Source: Citrobacter amalonaticus (GTDB lineage Bacteria; Pseudomonadota; Gammaproteobacteria; Enterobacterales; Enterobacteriaceae). From it: DNA of 38,102 bases. Made by a program: the position numbers and the translations under genes. The notes under the pieces were generated by a model. It saw only the letters and a list, made by a program, of their open reading frames with translations, had not been told where the DNA came from and made no database searches. The DNA is taken from positions 1-38,102 of the forward strand of contig NZ_PQMB01000002.1 in NCBI RefSeq assembly GCF_002918555.1, in the 5' to 3' direction. Position 1 is the first letter of the stretch; each line of letters opens with the position of its first letter. Positions 9,328 to 17,728 of this stretch are shown here, one piece after another.

Positions 9328-9429
9328 CTGGCTGGAAATGAGATCTGAATCACAAAACGGTTGTATTTTCATCAGTAAACGTTTTAAGATCGCCTCCTCA
9401 CCTTTTCGCAACTAACCCGACGTATTCTT

Positions 9430-10626
9430 ATGACAACACAGGCTGTTTCCCGCAAAGTCGCGTGGCTACGGGTCGTTACGCTTGCCATCGCCGCTTTTAT
9501 CTTTAATACCACTGAGTTTGTCCCGGTTGGGCTGCTTTCGGACATCGCGCAGAGCTTTAATATGCAGACCGCGCAGGTTGGGATCATGCTGACCATTTAC
9601 GCCTGGGTTGTGGCGCTGATGTCCCTGCCGTTTATGCTGCTGACCAGTCAGGTTGAGCGGCGTAAATTGCTGATTTGCCTCTTTGTCGTTTTTATCGCCA
9701 GCCACGTGCTTTCGTTCTTTGCCTGGAGCTTTACCGTCCTGGTGATTAGCCGCATCGGTATCGCCTTCGCCCACGCCATTTTCTGGTCGATCACCGCCTC
9801 GCTGGCCATTCGTCTGGCTCCGGCCGGTAAACGCGCCCAGGCCCTTAGCCTGATAGCTACCGGTACCGCGCTGGCGATGGTTCTCGGACTGCCAATCGGG
9901 CGCATTGTTGGACAATATTTTGGCTGGCGCACCACCTTCTTTGCCATCGGCATGGGGGCATTATTCACCCTGATGTGCCTGATCAAGCTGCTGCCGAAAC
10001 TGCCCAGCGAACACTCTGGCTCCTTAAAAAGCCTGCCGCTGTTGTTCCGTCGTCCGGCGTTAATGAGTATCTATCTGCTGACGGTAGTGGTCGTGACCGC
10101 GCACTACACGGCGTACAGCTATATTGAGCCATTTGTGCAGACCGTTGCCGGGCTGAGCGCGAACTTCGCCACGGTGTTATTGCTGGTGCTGGGCGGAGCC
10201 GGGATTATCGGCAGCGTGATTTTCGGCAAGCTCGGAAATCTGCATGCCTCAGGATTGATCAGCATTGCCATTGCGCTGCTGGTCACCTGTCTGGTACTTC
10301 TGCTACCCGCCGCAGACAGTGAACTGCATTTGGCAATATTAAGCATTTTCTGGGGGATCGCGATTATGATGATTGGCCTTGGTATGCAGGTGAAGGTTCT
10401 TGCCCTGGCGCCTGATGCCACGGACGTCGCGATGGCGCTGTTCTCAGGTATTTTTAACATCGGTATCGGCGCAGGCGCGCTGGTGGGGAATCAGGTGAGT
10501 TTACACTGGTCGATGTCAACCATTGGCTACGTTGGCGCGGTACCGGCATTTGCCGCGCTGATCTGGTCGGTCATTATTTTCCGCAGATGGCCAGTCTCAC
10601 TGGAAGAACAGCCGCAGAAATCGTGA
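9430..10626 (+). CDS. sotB: Sugar efflux transporter SotB (MFS, DHA1 type)
   Basis: SotB (YdeA) is a 12-helix inner-membrane proton antiporter of the major facilitator superfamily. In E. coli it exports arabinose and similar sugars, including IPTG. The 398-residue protein matches the family length (396 in E. coli). Hydrophobic segments run from residue 12 to about 385, with the loop 2-3 motif at VERRKLL and the antiporter motif C-like [22 protein letters not shown] in helix 5. It stands alone between ptrR and the convergent marC. The ATG at 9430 was kept by homology, since the ribosome site is weak. Confidence 0.93.
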   Translation: MTTQAVSRKVAWLRVVTLAIAAFIFNTTEFVPVGLLSDIAQSFNMQTAQVGIMLTIYAWVVALMSLPFMLLTSQVERRKLLICLFVVFIASHVLSFFAWSFTVLVISRIGIAFAHAIFWSITASLAIRLAPAGKRAQALSLIATGTALAMVLGLPIGRIVGQYFGWRTTFFAIGMGALFTLMCLIKLLPKLPSEHSGSLKSLPLLFRRPALMSIYLLTVVVVTAHYTAYSYIEPFVQTVAGLSANFATVLLLVLGGAGIIGSVIFGKLGNLHASGLISIAIALLVTCLVLLLPAADSELHLAILSIFWGIAIMMIGLGMQVKVLALAPDATDVAMALFSGIFNIGIGAGALVGNQVSLHWSMSTIGYVGAVPAFAALIWSVIIFRRWPVSLEEQPQKS

Positions 10627-10632
10627 TAAAGC

Positions 10633-10657
10633 GGCCCGGTAACGGTTTTACCGGGCC
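10633..10657. terminator. Hairpin between convergent sotB and marC
   Basis: A perfect 10-base stem, GGCCCGGTAA and TTACCGGGCC, with a CGGTT loop fills the 37-base gap between the two converging genes. Neither side has a strong T run, so it is probably a weak or factor-assisted bidirectional terminator. Confidence 0.6.
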
Positions 10658-10663
10658 ATATTA

Positions 10664-11329
10664 CTAAGGGTACGTTTGGATAATTTCCAGCACGCCGTTA
10701 ATAATAAACTGCACGCCCATACAGACCAGCAGGAATCCCATCAGACGGGAAATGGCCTCGATTCCCCCCTTGCCCACCAGACGCATAATCGCCCCGGAGC
10801 TACGCAGGGATCCCCACAGGATCACCGCCACCGCCAGAAAAATAATCGGCGGCGCAATCATAATCACCCACTCAGGAAATTCGCTGCCATGACGAACGGT
10901 GGAAGCCGAACTGATGATCATCGCAATCGTACCTGGCCCTGCGGTACTGGGCATCGCCAGCGGCACAAAGGCGATACTGGCGCCGGGCTCATCCTCCAGC
11001 TCGGCTGATTTACTTTTTGCTTCCGGCAATTCGTGCGCCTTCTGCTGCGGAAACAGCATCCGAAAACCGATAAACGCAACAATGAGTCCCCCCGCAATAC
11101 GCAGGCCCGGAATTGAGATCCCAAAGGTGCTCATCACCAGTTGTCCGGCGTAGTAAGCCACCATCATAATGGCGAAAACATACACTGAAGCCATAAAAGA
11201 CTGGCGGTTACGCTCGGCGCTGTTCATATTGCCCGCAAGCCCCAGGAACAACGCCACGGTAGTTAATGGGTTCGCCAGCGGCAGCAACACCACCAGTCCC
11301 AGCCCTATCGCTTTAAACAATTCCATCAT
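10664..11329 (-). CDS. marC: MarC family inner-membrane protein
   Basis: This 221-residue protein has the E. coli MarC length and six predicted membrane segments, with the family signature [15 protein letters not shown] near the N-terminus and the internal [15 protein letters not shown]. Despite its name and its place divergent from marRAB, no role in antibiotic resistance has been confirmed; its substrate is unknown. The start is 259 bases from marR, and the shared region holds the mar control sites. Confidence 0.95.
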   Translation of the reverse strand: MMELFKAIGLGLVVLLPLANPLTTVALFLGLAGNMNSAERNRQSFMASVYVFAIMMVAYYAGQLVMSTFGISIPGLRIAGGLIVAFIGFRMLFPQQKAHELPEAKSKSAELEDEPGASIAFVPLAMPSTAGPGTIAMIISSASTVRHGSEFPEWVIMIAPPIIFLAVAVILWGSLRSSGAIMRLVGKGGIEAISRLMGFLLVCMGVQFIINGVLEIIQTYP

Positions 11330-11490
11330 AACGGCATTTCTTCCTGTTTCGACCTGATGTAAACGGCAAGTATAAGTGGAAAACCATCACGTTAGCCATT
11401 CCACGGCGGTAAGCATGCGTTATGCGTCCTGAGCATAACTGCTATTTATCATTAATTTATTAAAATGTGATCTGGTGCAACTTTATACCG

Positions 11491-11510
11491 TTTTAGCAAA
11501 TCGTGTTATC
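11491..11510 (+). promoter_or_regulatory. Marbox (MarA/SoxS/Rob site) of the mar operon
   Basis: TTTTAGCAAATCGTGTTATC aligns with the E. coli marbox (ATTTAGCAAAACGTGGCATC), with four differences. It lies immediately upstream of the same AATTCATTCATTTGACT context. This is the autoactivation site for MarA. Confidence 0.85.
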
Positions 11511-11525
11511 CGCCAATTCATTCAT

Positions 11526-11554
11526 TTGACTTATGATTGCCTGGGCAATATTAT
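11526..11554 (+). promoter_or_regulatory. marRAB promoter
   Basis: A consensus-like -35 TTGACT (11526-11531) and -10 TATTAT (11549-11554) have the optimal 17-base spacing. Position and sequence match the E. coli marRAB promoter. Confidence 0.9.
11535..11551. promoter_or_regulatory. MarR operator site I
   Basis: ATTGCCTGGGCAAT is an imperfect palindrome between the -35 and -10 elements, equivalent to E. coli marO site I (TTGCCTGGGCAA). MarR bound here would block RNA polymerase. Confidence 0.88.
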
Positions 11555-11569
11555 CTGCCGTAATTAATT

Positions 11570-11586
11570 ACTTGCCAGGGCAACCA
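11570..11586. promoter_or_regulatory. MarR operator site II
   Basis: ACTTGCCAGGGCAACC carries the TTGCC...GGCAA palindrome of marO site II. It ends 2 bases before the GTG start of marR, so it also overlaps the ribosome-binding region. Confidence 0.88.
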
Positions 11587-11588
11587 TT

Positions 11589-12023
11589 GTGAAAAGCACC
11601 CGTGATTTATTCAACGAGATTATCCCACTGGGTCGCCTTATCTATATGGTTAATCAGAAAAAAGATCGTTTGCTAAACGAATACCTGTCGCCACTGGATA
11701 TCACCGCATCGCAATTCAAAGTGCTCTGCTCAATTCGCTGTGCGGGATGCATCACCCCGGTTGAGCTGAAGAAAGTGCTTTCTGTCGATCCTGGCTCGTT
11801 AACGCGTATGCTCGACCGTCTGGTCTGCAAAGAGTGGATTGAACGGTTACCCAACCCGAATGACAAACGCGGCGTGCTGGTGAAGCTCACCGAACACGGC
11901 GCGGCAATTTGTGAACAATGTCATCAATTAGTAGGACAAGACCTGCATCAGGAATTAACAAAAAACTTAACGGCGGACGAAGTGGCAACGCTTGAGCATT
12001 TGCTTAAGAAAGTTCTGCCGTAA
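11589..12023 (+). CDS. marR: Multiple antibiotic resistance repressor MarR
   Basis: MarR represses its own operon by binding the two marO palindromes just upstream; phenolic ligands and copper-driven cysteine oxidation release it in E. coli. The 144-residue protein is full length and starts at GTG, as in E. coli. The winged-helix DNA-binding lobe spans about residues 55-100, with the recognition helix SVDPGSLTRMLDRLVCK and the wing NPNDKRGVLVKLT. The redox cysteine C80 (in RLVCKEW) and cysteines 47, 51, 108 and 111 are present. It is the first gene of marRAB; marA follows after 12 bases. Confidence 0.98.
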   Translation: MKSTRDLFNEIIPLGRLIYMVNQKKDRLLNEYLSPLDITASQFKVLCSIRCAGCITPVELKKVLSVDPGSLTRMLDRLVCKEWIERLPNPNDKRGVLVKLTEHGAAICEQCHQLVGQDLHQELTKNLTADEVATLEHLLKKVLP

Positions 12024-12035
12024 CAGAAAAGAGGT

Positions 12036-12425
12036 ATGACGATGTCCAGACGCAATACTGACGCTATCACTATTCATAGCATTTTGGACTGGATCGAAGA
12101 TAACCTGGAATCACCACTCTCACTGGAAAAAGTGTCAGAGCGTTCGGGTTACTCCAAATGGCACCTGCAACGGATGTTTAAAAAGGAAACCGGCCACTCG
12201 TTAGGCCAGTACATCCGCAGCCGCAAAATGACTGAAATTGCGCAGAAATTAAAAGAGAGCAATGAACCGATTTTGTATCTGGCGGAACGGTATGGCTTTG
12301 AGTCACAGCAGACGCTGACCCGGACGTTCAAGAACTATTTTGACGTGCCGCCCCATAAGTATCGCATTACCCAAATGCATGGTGAATCCCGGTATTTGCT
12401 TCCCCTTAACCATTGCAACTACTAA
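12036..12425 (+). CDS. marA: AraC-family activator MarA
   Basis: MarA is a monomeric activator of the mar/sox/rob regulon, including efflux (acrAB-tolC), micF and its own operon through the marbox at 11491. The 129-residue frame includes both helix-turn-helix motifs of the AraC family: [20 protein letters not shown] (about 30-50) and [20 protein letters not shown] (about 79-98). It has no ligand domain, as expected. The annotated start MTMSRRN could also be the second ATG, giving the 127-residue E. coli form. The C-terminus (PLNHCNY) differs slightly from E. coli. Confidence 0.98.
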   Translation: MTMSRRNTDAITIHSILDWIEDNLESPLSLEKVSERSGYSKWHLQRMFKKETGHSLGQYIRSRKMTEIAQKLKESNEPILYLAERYGFESQQTLTRTFKNYFDVPPHKYRITQMHGESRYLLPLNHCNY

Positions 12426-12455
12426 ATCGCCTGTCACGACGTAATTGAGGAAATC

Positions 12456-12674
12456 ATGAAACTGCTCCCTTCTGCAATGCTGACGCTGCTGCTTGTTGTA
12501 TCAGGTCAGAGCGTTGCAGAGCAATCCACCCAGCCCGCGACACAAAATAATCGGGACGCGATGATCGTGCCAACGGCACAGGAACAGTCGCCGTACGATT
12601 TGAATCATATGGGTTCGGGAAGCGACAAGTCCGACGAGTTAGGCGTGCCGTACTACAACAGACATCGCCTGTAA
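12456..12674 (+). CDS. marB: Periplasmic mar operon protein MarB
   Basis: This 72-residue protein is the last gene of marRAB. A signal peptide (residues 1-21, hydrophobic core AMLTLLLVVSG, cleavage likely after SVA) predicts export to the periplasm. The mature part is short and polar with the conserved ending SDELGVPYYNRHRL. In E. coli MarB lowers mar operon expression by an unclear route. It is preceded by a GAGG ribosome site and followed by the operon terminator. Confidence 0.93.
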   Translation: MKLLPSAMLTLLLVVSGQSVAEQSTQPATQNNRDAMIVPTAQEQSPYDLNHMGSGSDKSDELGVPYYNRHRL

Positions 12675-12682
12675 TGCTTTTT

Positions 12683-12707
12683 GCCCTGCCACTGCGGGGC
12701 TTTTTTT
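12683..12707 (+). terminator. Terminator of marRAB
   Basis: The GCCCTGCCACTGCGGGGC hairpin (12683-12700, one mismatch in the stem) is followed by seven T. The T run overlaps the 3' end of the convergent eamA gene. Confidence 0.85.
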
Positions 12708-13605
12708 AACTTCTCACCCGTGCCGTTCTTCTCAGGCGCAAGCCAAACACATTGATATACAGCCCTGCCATAATCAGTACCGTACCGAGAAACTGCAACC
12801 CACTCAGCGTTTCATCCAGCAAAACCGCCGCACTCGCCAGCCCCACGACCGGGACCAGTAACGACAGCGGTGCGACCCGCCAGGTCTCATAGCGTCCCAG
12901 CAGCGATCCCCAGATACCGTAGCCGACAATCGTGGCGATAAAGGCCAGGTAGACCAGCGACAGGATCGTTGTGATATCAATGTTTATGAGGCTCTGTACG
13001 ATTTGCGTCGAGCCATCGAGAATCAACGAGGCCGTCAGAAACGGAATAATCGGGATCAACGCGCTCCAGACGACCAGCGACATCACTGGCGGGCGCGAGG
13101 CGTGCTGCATGATTTTCTTATTAAAAATATTGCCGCACGCCCAGCTAAACGCCGCGGCCAGGGTAAGCATAAAGCCGGTCATCGCCACATGCTGTCCGTT
13201 GAGGCTGCCCTCAATCAGGACCAGCACGCCAAATATCGCCAGCGCAATACCCGCCATCTGCTTCCCTTGCAGACGCTCACCAAAAGCAAAAGCGCCAAGT
13301 ACGATGGTGAAAAAGGCCTGCGCCTGTAACACCAGCGAAGCCAGCCCTGCAGGCATACCGAATTTGATCGCACAGAAAAGAAAGGCAAACTGACCAAAGC
13401 TGATGGTCAGCCCGTAGCCGATCAGCAGCGGGAGCGGGATCCGCGGACGTGCCACAAAGAAAATCGCCGGAAACGCCACCAGCAGAAAGCGTAAACCTGC
13501 CAGCATTAGCGGAGGCATATTATGTAACCCCACCTTAATGACAACGAAATTAAGCCCCCACACCACAACCACCAGCAACGCTAACAGCCCGTCTTTACGC
13601 GTCAT
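12706..13605 (-). CDS. eamA: Cysteine/O-acetylserine exporter EamA (DMT family)
   Basis: EamA (YdeD) exports cysteine and O-acetylserine in E. coli. It has ten predicted membrane helices forming two EamA repeats (about 5-135 and 145-290), beginning LLALLVVVVWGLNFVVIKVG. A longer frame starts at 13662, but the ATG at 13605 gives exactly 299 residues, the E. coli length, and a G-rich site (GGGGCGG) lies just upstream. It converges with marRAB; its stop lies within the marRAB terminator T run. It is divergent from ydeE across a region that holds an ERIC element. Confidence 0.93.
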   Translation of the reverse strand: MTRKDGLLALLVVVVWGLNFVVIKVGLHNMPPLMLAGLRFLLVAFPAIFFVARPRIPLPLLIGYGLTISFGQFAFLFCAIKFGMPAGLASLVLQAQAFFTIVLGAFAFGERLQGKQMAGIALAIFGVLVLIEGSLNGQHVAMTGFMLTLAAAFSWACGNIFNKKIMQHASRPPVMSLVVWSALIPIIPFLTASLILDGSTQIVQSLINIDITTILSLVYLAFIATIVGYGIWGSLLGRYETWRVAPLSLLVPVVGLASAAVLLDETLSGLQFLGTVLIMAGLYINVFGLRLRRTARVRS

Positions 13606-13755
13606 ACTACCGCCCCTGCGATTATTAAATTTTTGTAAACAAGTTAAGCTACCGGAAATCATTGTCTGTTAACAGATCATTAATTCAGGTAGGTGGCCCG
13701 CGCATTTCCCGACAACATCTCCGGTGTACATCACATTTTTGCCGTGCTATTCCTT

Positions 13756-13877
13756 TACCCGTCATACTTCAAGTTGCAGATGCGTTGGCTGCACTCACTC
13801 GCTCCGGTCACTGACTTTAGTCAGCGCCCGGGGACTCACTCCCAGGCCGCCTTCCTGCAACTCGAATTATTTAGGGT
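13756..13877. repeat. ERIC element (enterobacterial repetitive intergenic consensus)
   Basis: This imperfect palindrome of about 122 bases starts TACCCGTCATACTTCAAGTT and ends with CTGCAACTCGAATTATTTAG. Its centre, CCGGTCACTGACTTTAGTCAGCGCCCGGGGACTCAC, is the usual ERIC core (CACCCCAGTCACTTA...TAAGCTCCTGGGGATTCAC) with several changes. It fills most of the eamA-ydeE divergent region and ends 45 bases before ydeE, so it may be transcribed in the ydeE leader. Confidence 0.85.
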
Positions 13878-13922
13878 TCTCATATCTAAAAAAACATAAC
13901 GAAACGCAACGTCGGGCAAAAA

Positions 13923-15107
13923 ATGAACGCAACACTGAGACGATCTACCCTGGCTTTACTCGCCTCATCATTGTTATTAACGATTGGACGCGGCGCCACG
14001 CTGCCGTTCATGACCATTTACCTCAATCGTCAGTACAATCTGAGCGTGGATCTCATTGGCTATGCGATGACCATTGCCCTGACCATCGGCGTAGTCTTCA
14101 GCCTGGGGTTCGGCATTCTGGCCGACAAGTTCGACAAAAAGCGCTACATGTTGCTGGCGATCTCCGCCTTTGCCTTTGGCTTTATCGCCATACCGCTGGT
14201 AGACAGCGTGACGCTGGTGGTGGTGCTGTTCGCCCTGATCAACTGCGCTTATTCCGTCTTCGCTACCGTGCTAAAAGCCTGGTTTGCCGACAACCTCTCT
14301 CCCGCCGCGAAGGCCCGGATTTTCTCACTTAACTATACGGTGCTGAACATCGGCTGGACCGTAGGGCCACCGCTCGGCACGCTGCTGGTGATGCAGAGCA
14401 TCAATCTGCCATTCTGGCTGGCGGCAATCTGCTCGGCATTCCCGCTGGTTTTTATTCAGACATGGGTCAATCGTTCTGCCGCCAGAGATGCGGAGAACAG
14501 CGTGGCGTGGTCCCCCGCTGTTTTGCTGCACGATAAGGCCCTGTTCTGGTTCACCCTTTCCGCCTTCCTGGCCTCGTTTGTCGGCGGCGCGTTCGCCTCG
14601 TGCATCTCTCAGTATGTTATGGTCGTCGCGGATGGTGATTTCGCCGAAAAAGTGGTCGCCGTGGTTTTGCCAGTGAATGCCGCCGTGGTCGTTGGCCTGC
14701 AATATTCTGTCGGACGCCGCCTTACGCCAGGTAACATTCGTCCGTTAATGACGCTGGGGACGGTTTGCTTTGTCCTGGGTTTAGCGGGATTTATGATCTC
14801 AGGCGACAGTCTCCTGTTCTGGGGAGCCTCCGCCGCCATATTCACCCTCGGCGAAGTGATCTACGCGCCGGGGGAATACATGCTGATCGACAATATCGCC
14901 CCGCCAGGCATGAAGGCCAGCTATTTCTCCGCCCAGTCGCTGGGCTGGTTGGGTGCCGCGGTGAACCCTCTGGCAAGCGGGATCATTCTGACCTCCTCCC
15001 CCGCCTGGACACTGTTTGTGGTGCTGATTGTGGCTATCGTGATGGCATGGGTACTGATGCTCCAGGGAATGCGCGTCAGGCCCTGGGGACAACCGACAGC
15101 GTGCTAA
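13923..15107 (+). CDS. ydeE: MFS exporter YdeE
   Basis: This 12-helix major facilitator superfamily protein has 394 residues, close to the 395 of E. coli YdeE, which has been linked to dipeptide export. The loop 2-3 motif reads GFGILADKFDKKRYM (about 60-75), and helix 5 carries the antiporter-like NIGWTVGPPLGTLL. It begins MNATLRRSTLALLASSLLLT. The ERIC element lies directly upstream. In K-12 the following genes differ; here the gene converges on the urt operon with a gap of only 42 bases. Confidence 0.92.
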   Translation: MNATLRRSTLALLASSLLLTIGRGATLPFMTIYLNRQYNLSVDLIGYAMTIALTIGVVFSLGFGILADKFDKKRYMLLAISAFAFGFIAIPLVDSVTLVVVLFALINCAYSVFATVLKAWFADNLSPAAKARIFSLNYTVLNIGWTVGPPLGTLLVMQSINLPFWLAAICSAFPLVFIQTWVNRSAARDAENSVAWSPAVLLHDKALFWFTLSAFLASFVGGAFASCISQYVMVVADGDFAEKVVAVVLPVNAAVVVGLQYSVGRRLTPGNIRPLMTLGTVCFVLGLAGFMISGDSLLFWGASAAIFTLGEVIYAPGEYMLIDNIAPPGMKASYFSAQSLGWLGAAVNPLASGIILTSSPAWTLFVVLIVAIVMAWVLMLQGMRVRPWGQPTAC

Positions 15108-15149
15108 CTCAGAGGCGTTCCGTGCGGATTCATCACCTGCCCGGAACGC

Positions 15150-15848
15150 TCAGATAGCCACCAATCCTCGCACCCCTTCCGCTGCCATATTTTCACCACG
15201 ACCACGCTGAATGATGCTGCCACGCGACATCAGCAGATACTGGTCGGCAAGTTCCGCCGCAAAGTCATAGAACTGCTCAACCAGCAGGATAGCCATGTCG
15301 CCACGGCGCGCCAGTTGTGCAATCACCAGTCCAATCTCCTTAATCACCGACGGCTGAATTCCTTCTGTGGGTTCATCCAGGATCAGCAACCGGGGGCGGC
15401 TGGCCAGCGCCCGTCCAATGGCCAGCTGCTGCTGCTGCCCGCCAGAGAGATCGCCACCGCGCCGATGTTTCATCTCTTTCAGTACCGGAAAAAGCGCGTA
15501 TATTTCATCGGGCACCGCTTTGGCGTCACGCACAGGAAAGCGAGACAGGCCCATTAATAGATTCTCTTCGACGGTCAGGCGAGGAAAAATCTCTCGCCCC
15601 TGTGGTACATACGCCACTCCCGCCTGAACCCGCTGGTGCGGTTTACGCTGTGTGATATTTTTATCCTGCCATATCACCGTGCCGCCACGCGTGGGGATCA
15701 GCCCCATCAGACACTTTAACAATGTGGTTTTTCCTGCACCATTACGTCCCAGCAGGCAGGTGACTTCCCCGATCGGGGCGTTGAAACTCACTCCGCGCAA
15801 GATATGGCTGCCACCGTAATATTGATTCAGCTCATTCACCTGTAACAT
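15150..15848 (-). CDS. urtE: Urea ABC transporter ATPase UrtE
   Basis: UrtE is one of two ATPases driving urea import, of the branched-chain amino acid (LivF-like) type. It has 232 residues with Walker A GRNGAGKT (34-41), signature LSGGQ (134-138) and Walker B LLILDEP (154-160). It is the last gene of urtABCDE, 9 bases after urtD, and converges with ydeE. Assignment to urea rather than amino acids rests on the five-gene set with the long UrtB. Confidence 0.92.
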   Translation of the reverse strand: MLQVNELNQYYGGSHILRGVSFNAPIGEVTCLLGRNGAGKTTLLKCLMGLIPTRGGTVIWQDKNITQRKPHQRVQAGVAYVPQGREIFPRLTVEENLLMGLSRFPVRDAKAVPDEIYALFPVLKEMKHRRGGDLSGGQQQQLAIGRALASRPRLLILDEPTEGIQPSVIKEIGLVIAQLARRGDMAILLVEQFYDFAAELADQYLLMSRGSIIQRGRGENMAAEGVRGLVAI

Positions 15849-15857
15849 CCCTTCTCC

Positions 15858-16655
15858 TTAGCGACCCAGATAGACGTCAATAACCTGCTCATTCGCCTGC
15901 ACTTCTCGCAGGCTGCCCTCTGCCAGTACACGCCCCTGATGCAATACCGTGACGCGATCGGCGATGGTTTCGACAAACCCCATGTCGTGCTCCACCACCA
16001 TCAGCGAGTGTTTCCCCGCCAGCGTGAGAAACAGCTCTGCGGTGTATTCCGTTTCGGCATCCGTCATGCCTGCTGCGGGTTCATCCAGCAGCAGTAAATG
16101 CGGCTCCTGTACCAGCAGCATCCCAATCTCCAGGAACTGTTTTTGTCCGTGAGAGAGCAGACCCGCACGACGGTCCCGCTCAGCCCGAAGACGCAGAAGA
16201 CCAAGCATATCGTCAATGCGATCGCGCTGTTCAGCCGTCAGACGCGCCCGCAAAGAAGCCCACACCGATTTATCATTTTTCATCGCCAGCGCCATGTTCT
16301 CTTCAACCGTTAACGCCTCAAAAACGGTGGGTTTCTGAAACTTTCGACCAATGCCCTGCCGGGCGATAGAGACAGGGTCGAGCAAGGTCAGATCGGTGGA
16401 CTGATCGTAAATGGCTTTGCCGCTTTGTGGACGCGTTTTGCCGGTAATCACATCCATCAGCGTGGTTTTACCGGCACCGTTTGGTCCGATAATGCAACGC
16501 AGCTCACCTACGCCGATATTCAGCGTCAGGTTAGTCAGTGCCTGAAAGCCATCAAAACTCACGTTGATGTCCTCCAGTTGCAGCACCGGATCCGTTTGCT
16601 CACGGAAGCGGTCCCCCGGTAGCTGACGGGTAAAAAGTCCTTCATCTGGCTGCAT
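15858..16655 (-). CDS. urtD: Urea ABC transporter ATPase UrtD
   Basis: This second ATPase of the urea importer (LivG-like) has 265 residues. Walker A is GPNGAGKTTL (57-66). The signature is the variant LSHGQKQFLEIGM, typical of UrtD/LivG, and Walker B is LLLLDEPAAGM. The N-terminal 25 residues before the ABC fold (MQPDEGLFTRQLPGDRFREQ) are a family-specific extension. Its ATG overlaps the urtC stop by one base (TAATG), indicating translational coupling. Confidence 0.92.
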   Translation of the reverse strand: MQPDEGLFTRQLPGDRFREQTDPVLQLEDINVSFDGFQALTNLTLNIGVGELRCIIGPNGAGKTTLMDVITGKTRPQSGKAIYDQSTDLTLLDPVSIARQGIGRKFQKPTVFEALTVEENMALAMKNDKSVWASLRARLTAEQRDRIDDMLGLLRLRAERDRRAGLLSHGQKQFLEIGMLLVQEPHLLLLDEPAAGMTDAETEYTAELFLTLAGKHSLMVVEHDMGFVETIADRVTVLHQGRVLAEGSLREVQANEQVIDVYLGR

Positions 16656-17728
16656 TATTTATCTCCTTTGCGAAACAAGCCAATCACCCCACGGGGTAAA
16701 AACAGCGTTACGCCGATGAAGATCAACCCAAGAAATAACTGCCAGTACTCAGGCAAAATCACGGTAAACAGGCTTTTTGCCCCATTCACCAGTATGGCGC
16801 CAAAGATCGGACCAATCAGCGTCCCGCGCCCGCCGAGGGCCACCCAAATCGCGGCCTCGATCGAGTTTGTTGGCGACATTTCGCTGGGGTTGATAATGCC
16901 GACCTGCGGAACATACAGCGCCCCGGCCAGCGCGCAGAGGACGGCGGAGAGCGTCCAGACCAGCAGCCTGAAGCCTTTTGGGTCGTAGCCGCAAAACATC
17001 AGTCGGTCCTCCGAATCACGAATCGCGGTAAGGATCCGGCCAAACTTGCTGCGCGCCAGCGCAAAACCCAGCCACAATGCCAGAACCAGCAATAGCACGG
17101 TCATAAGAAACAGGGCGATCCTCGTCGTGGTGGCGGCGATCGGGAATCCGAGTAATGTGGTAAATCCGGTAAAGCCATTATTGCCGCCAAAGCCGGTCTC
17201 ATTCCGAAAGAAAAGCAGCATGCCAGCAAAGGTCAGCGCCTGCGTCATGATCGAAAAGTAGACTCCTTTGATTTTCGAGCGGAAGGCAAAATAGCCAAAT
17301 ATCAGCGCCAGCAGCCCGGGAAGCAGCACAACCCATGCGAAAGCCCAGGCAAAATGCTGTGTTCCCCACCAGAACCACGGAAGTTCAGACCATGAGAGAA
17401 AGGACATAAACGCCGGTAACCCCTCTCCGGCAGCTTGCCGCATCAGGTACATCCCCATTGCGTAACCGCCCAGCGCAAAAAAGAGACCATGTCCAAGCGA
17501 TAACATTCCGGCATAGCCCCATACCAGGTCCAGCGCCACGGCGACAACGGCATAGCAGAGGATCTTGCCAGCCAGCGTCAGCATCCACACGGAAATCGCC
17601 AGCGGATGATCGGCCGGCAGCAAAGCCAGAAATGGCAGAATAATCAGCGCCACCAGTACGGTGATGCCGAGCGCCTGACTCACGCGCGGCGCTTTGCGGG
17701 TCAGTGCTAAGGTCATTGGCATAGTCAT
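16655..17728 (-). CDS. urtC: Urea ABC transporter permease UrtC
   Basis: UrtC is the LivM-like inner-membrane permease that pairs with UrtB. The 357 residues hold about ten hydrophobic segments, with the family signature YAGMLSLGHGLFFALGGYAM near residue 70-90 and the cytoplasmic coupling loop ILTAIRDSEDRLMFCGYDPKGFRL near 235-260. That loop (RDSE...GYDP) separates urea permeases from most LivM proteins. The start overlaps the urtB stop by one base. Two close ATGs (MTMPM) leave the exact start open by three codons. Confidence 0.92.
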   Translation of the reverse strand: MTMPMTLALTRKAPRVSQALGITVLVALIILPFLALLPADHPLAISVWMLTLAGKILCYAVVAVALDLVWGYAGMLSLGHGLFFALGGYAMGMYLMRQAAGEGLPAFMSFLSWSELPWFWWGTQHFAWAFAWVVLLPGLLALIFGYFAFRSKIKGVYFSIMTQALTFAGMLLFFRNETGFGGNNGFTGFTTLLGFPIAATTTRIALFLMTVLLLVLALWLGFALARSKFGRILTAIRDSEDRLMFCGYDPKGFRLLVWTLSAVLCALAGALYVPQVGIINPSEMSPTNSIEAAIWVALGGRGTLIGPIFGAILVNGAKSLFTVILPEYWQLFLGLIFIGVTLFLPRGVIGLFRKGDK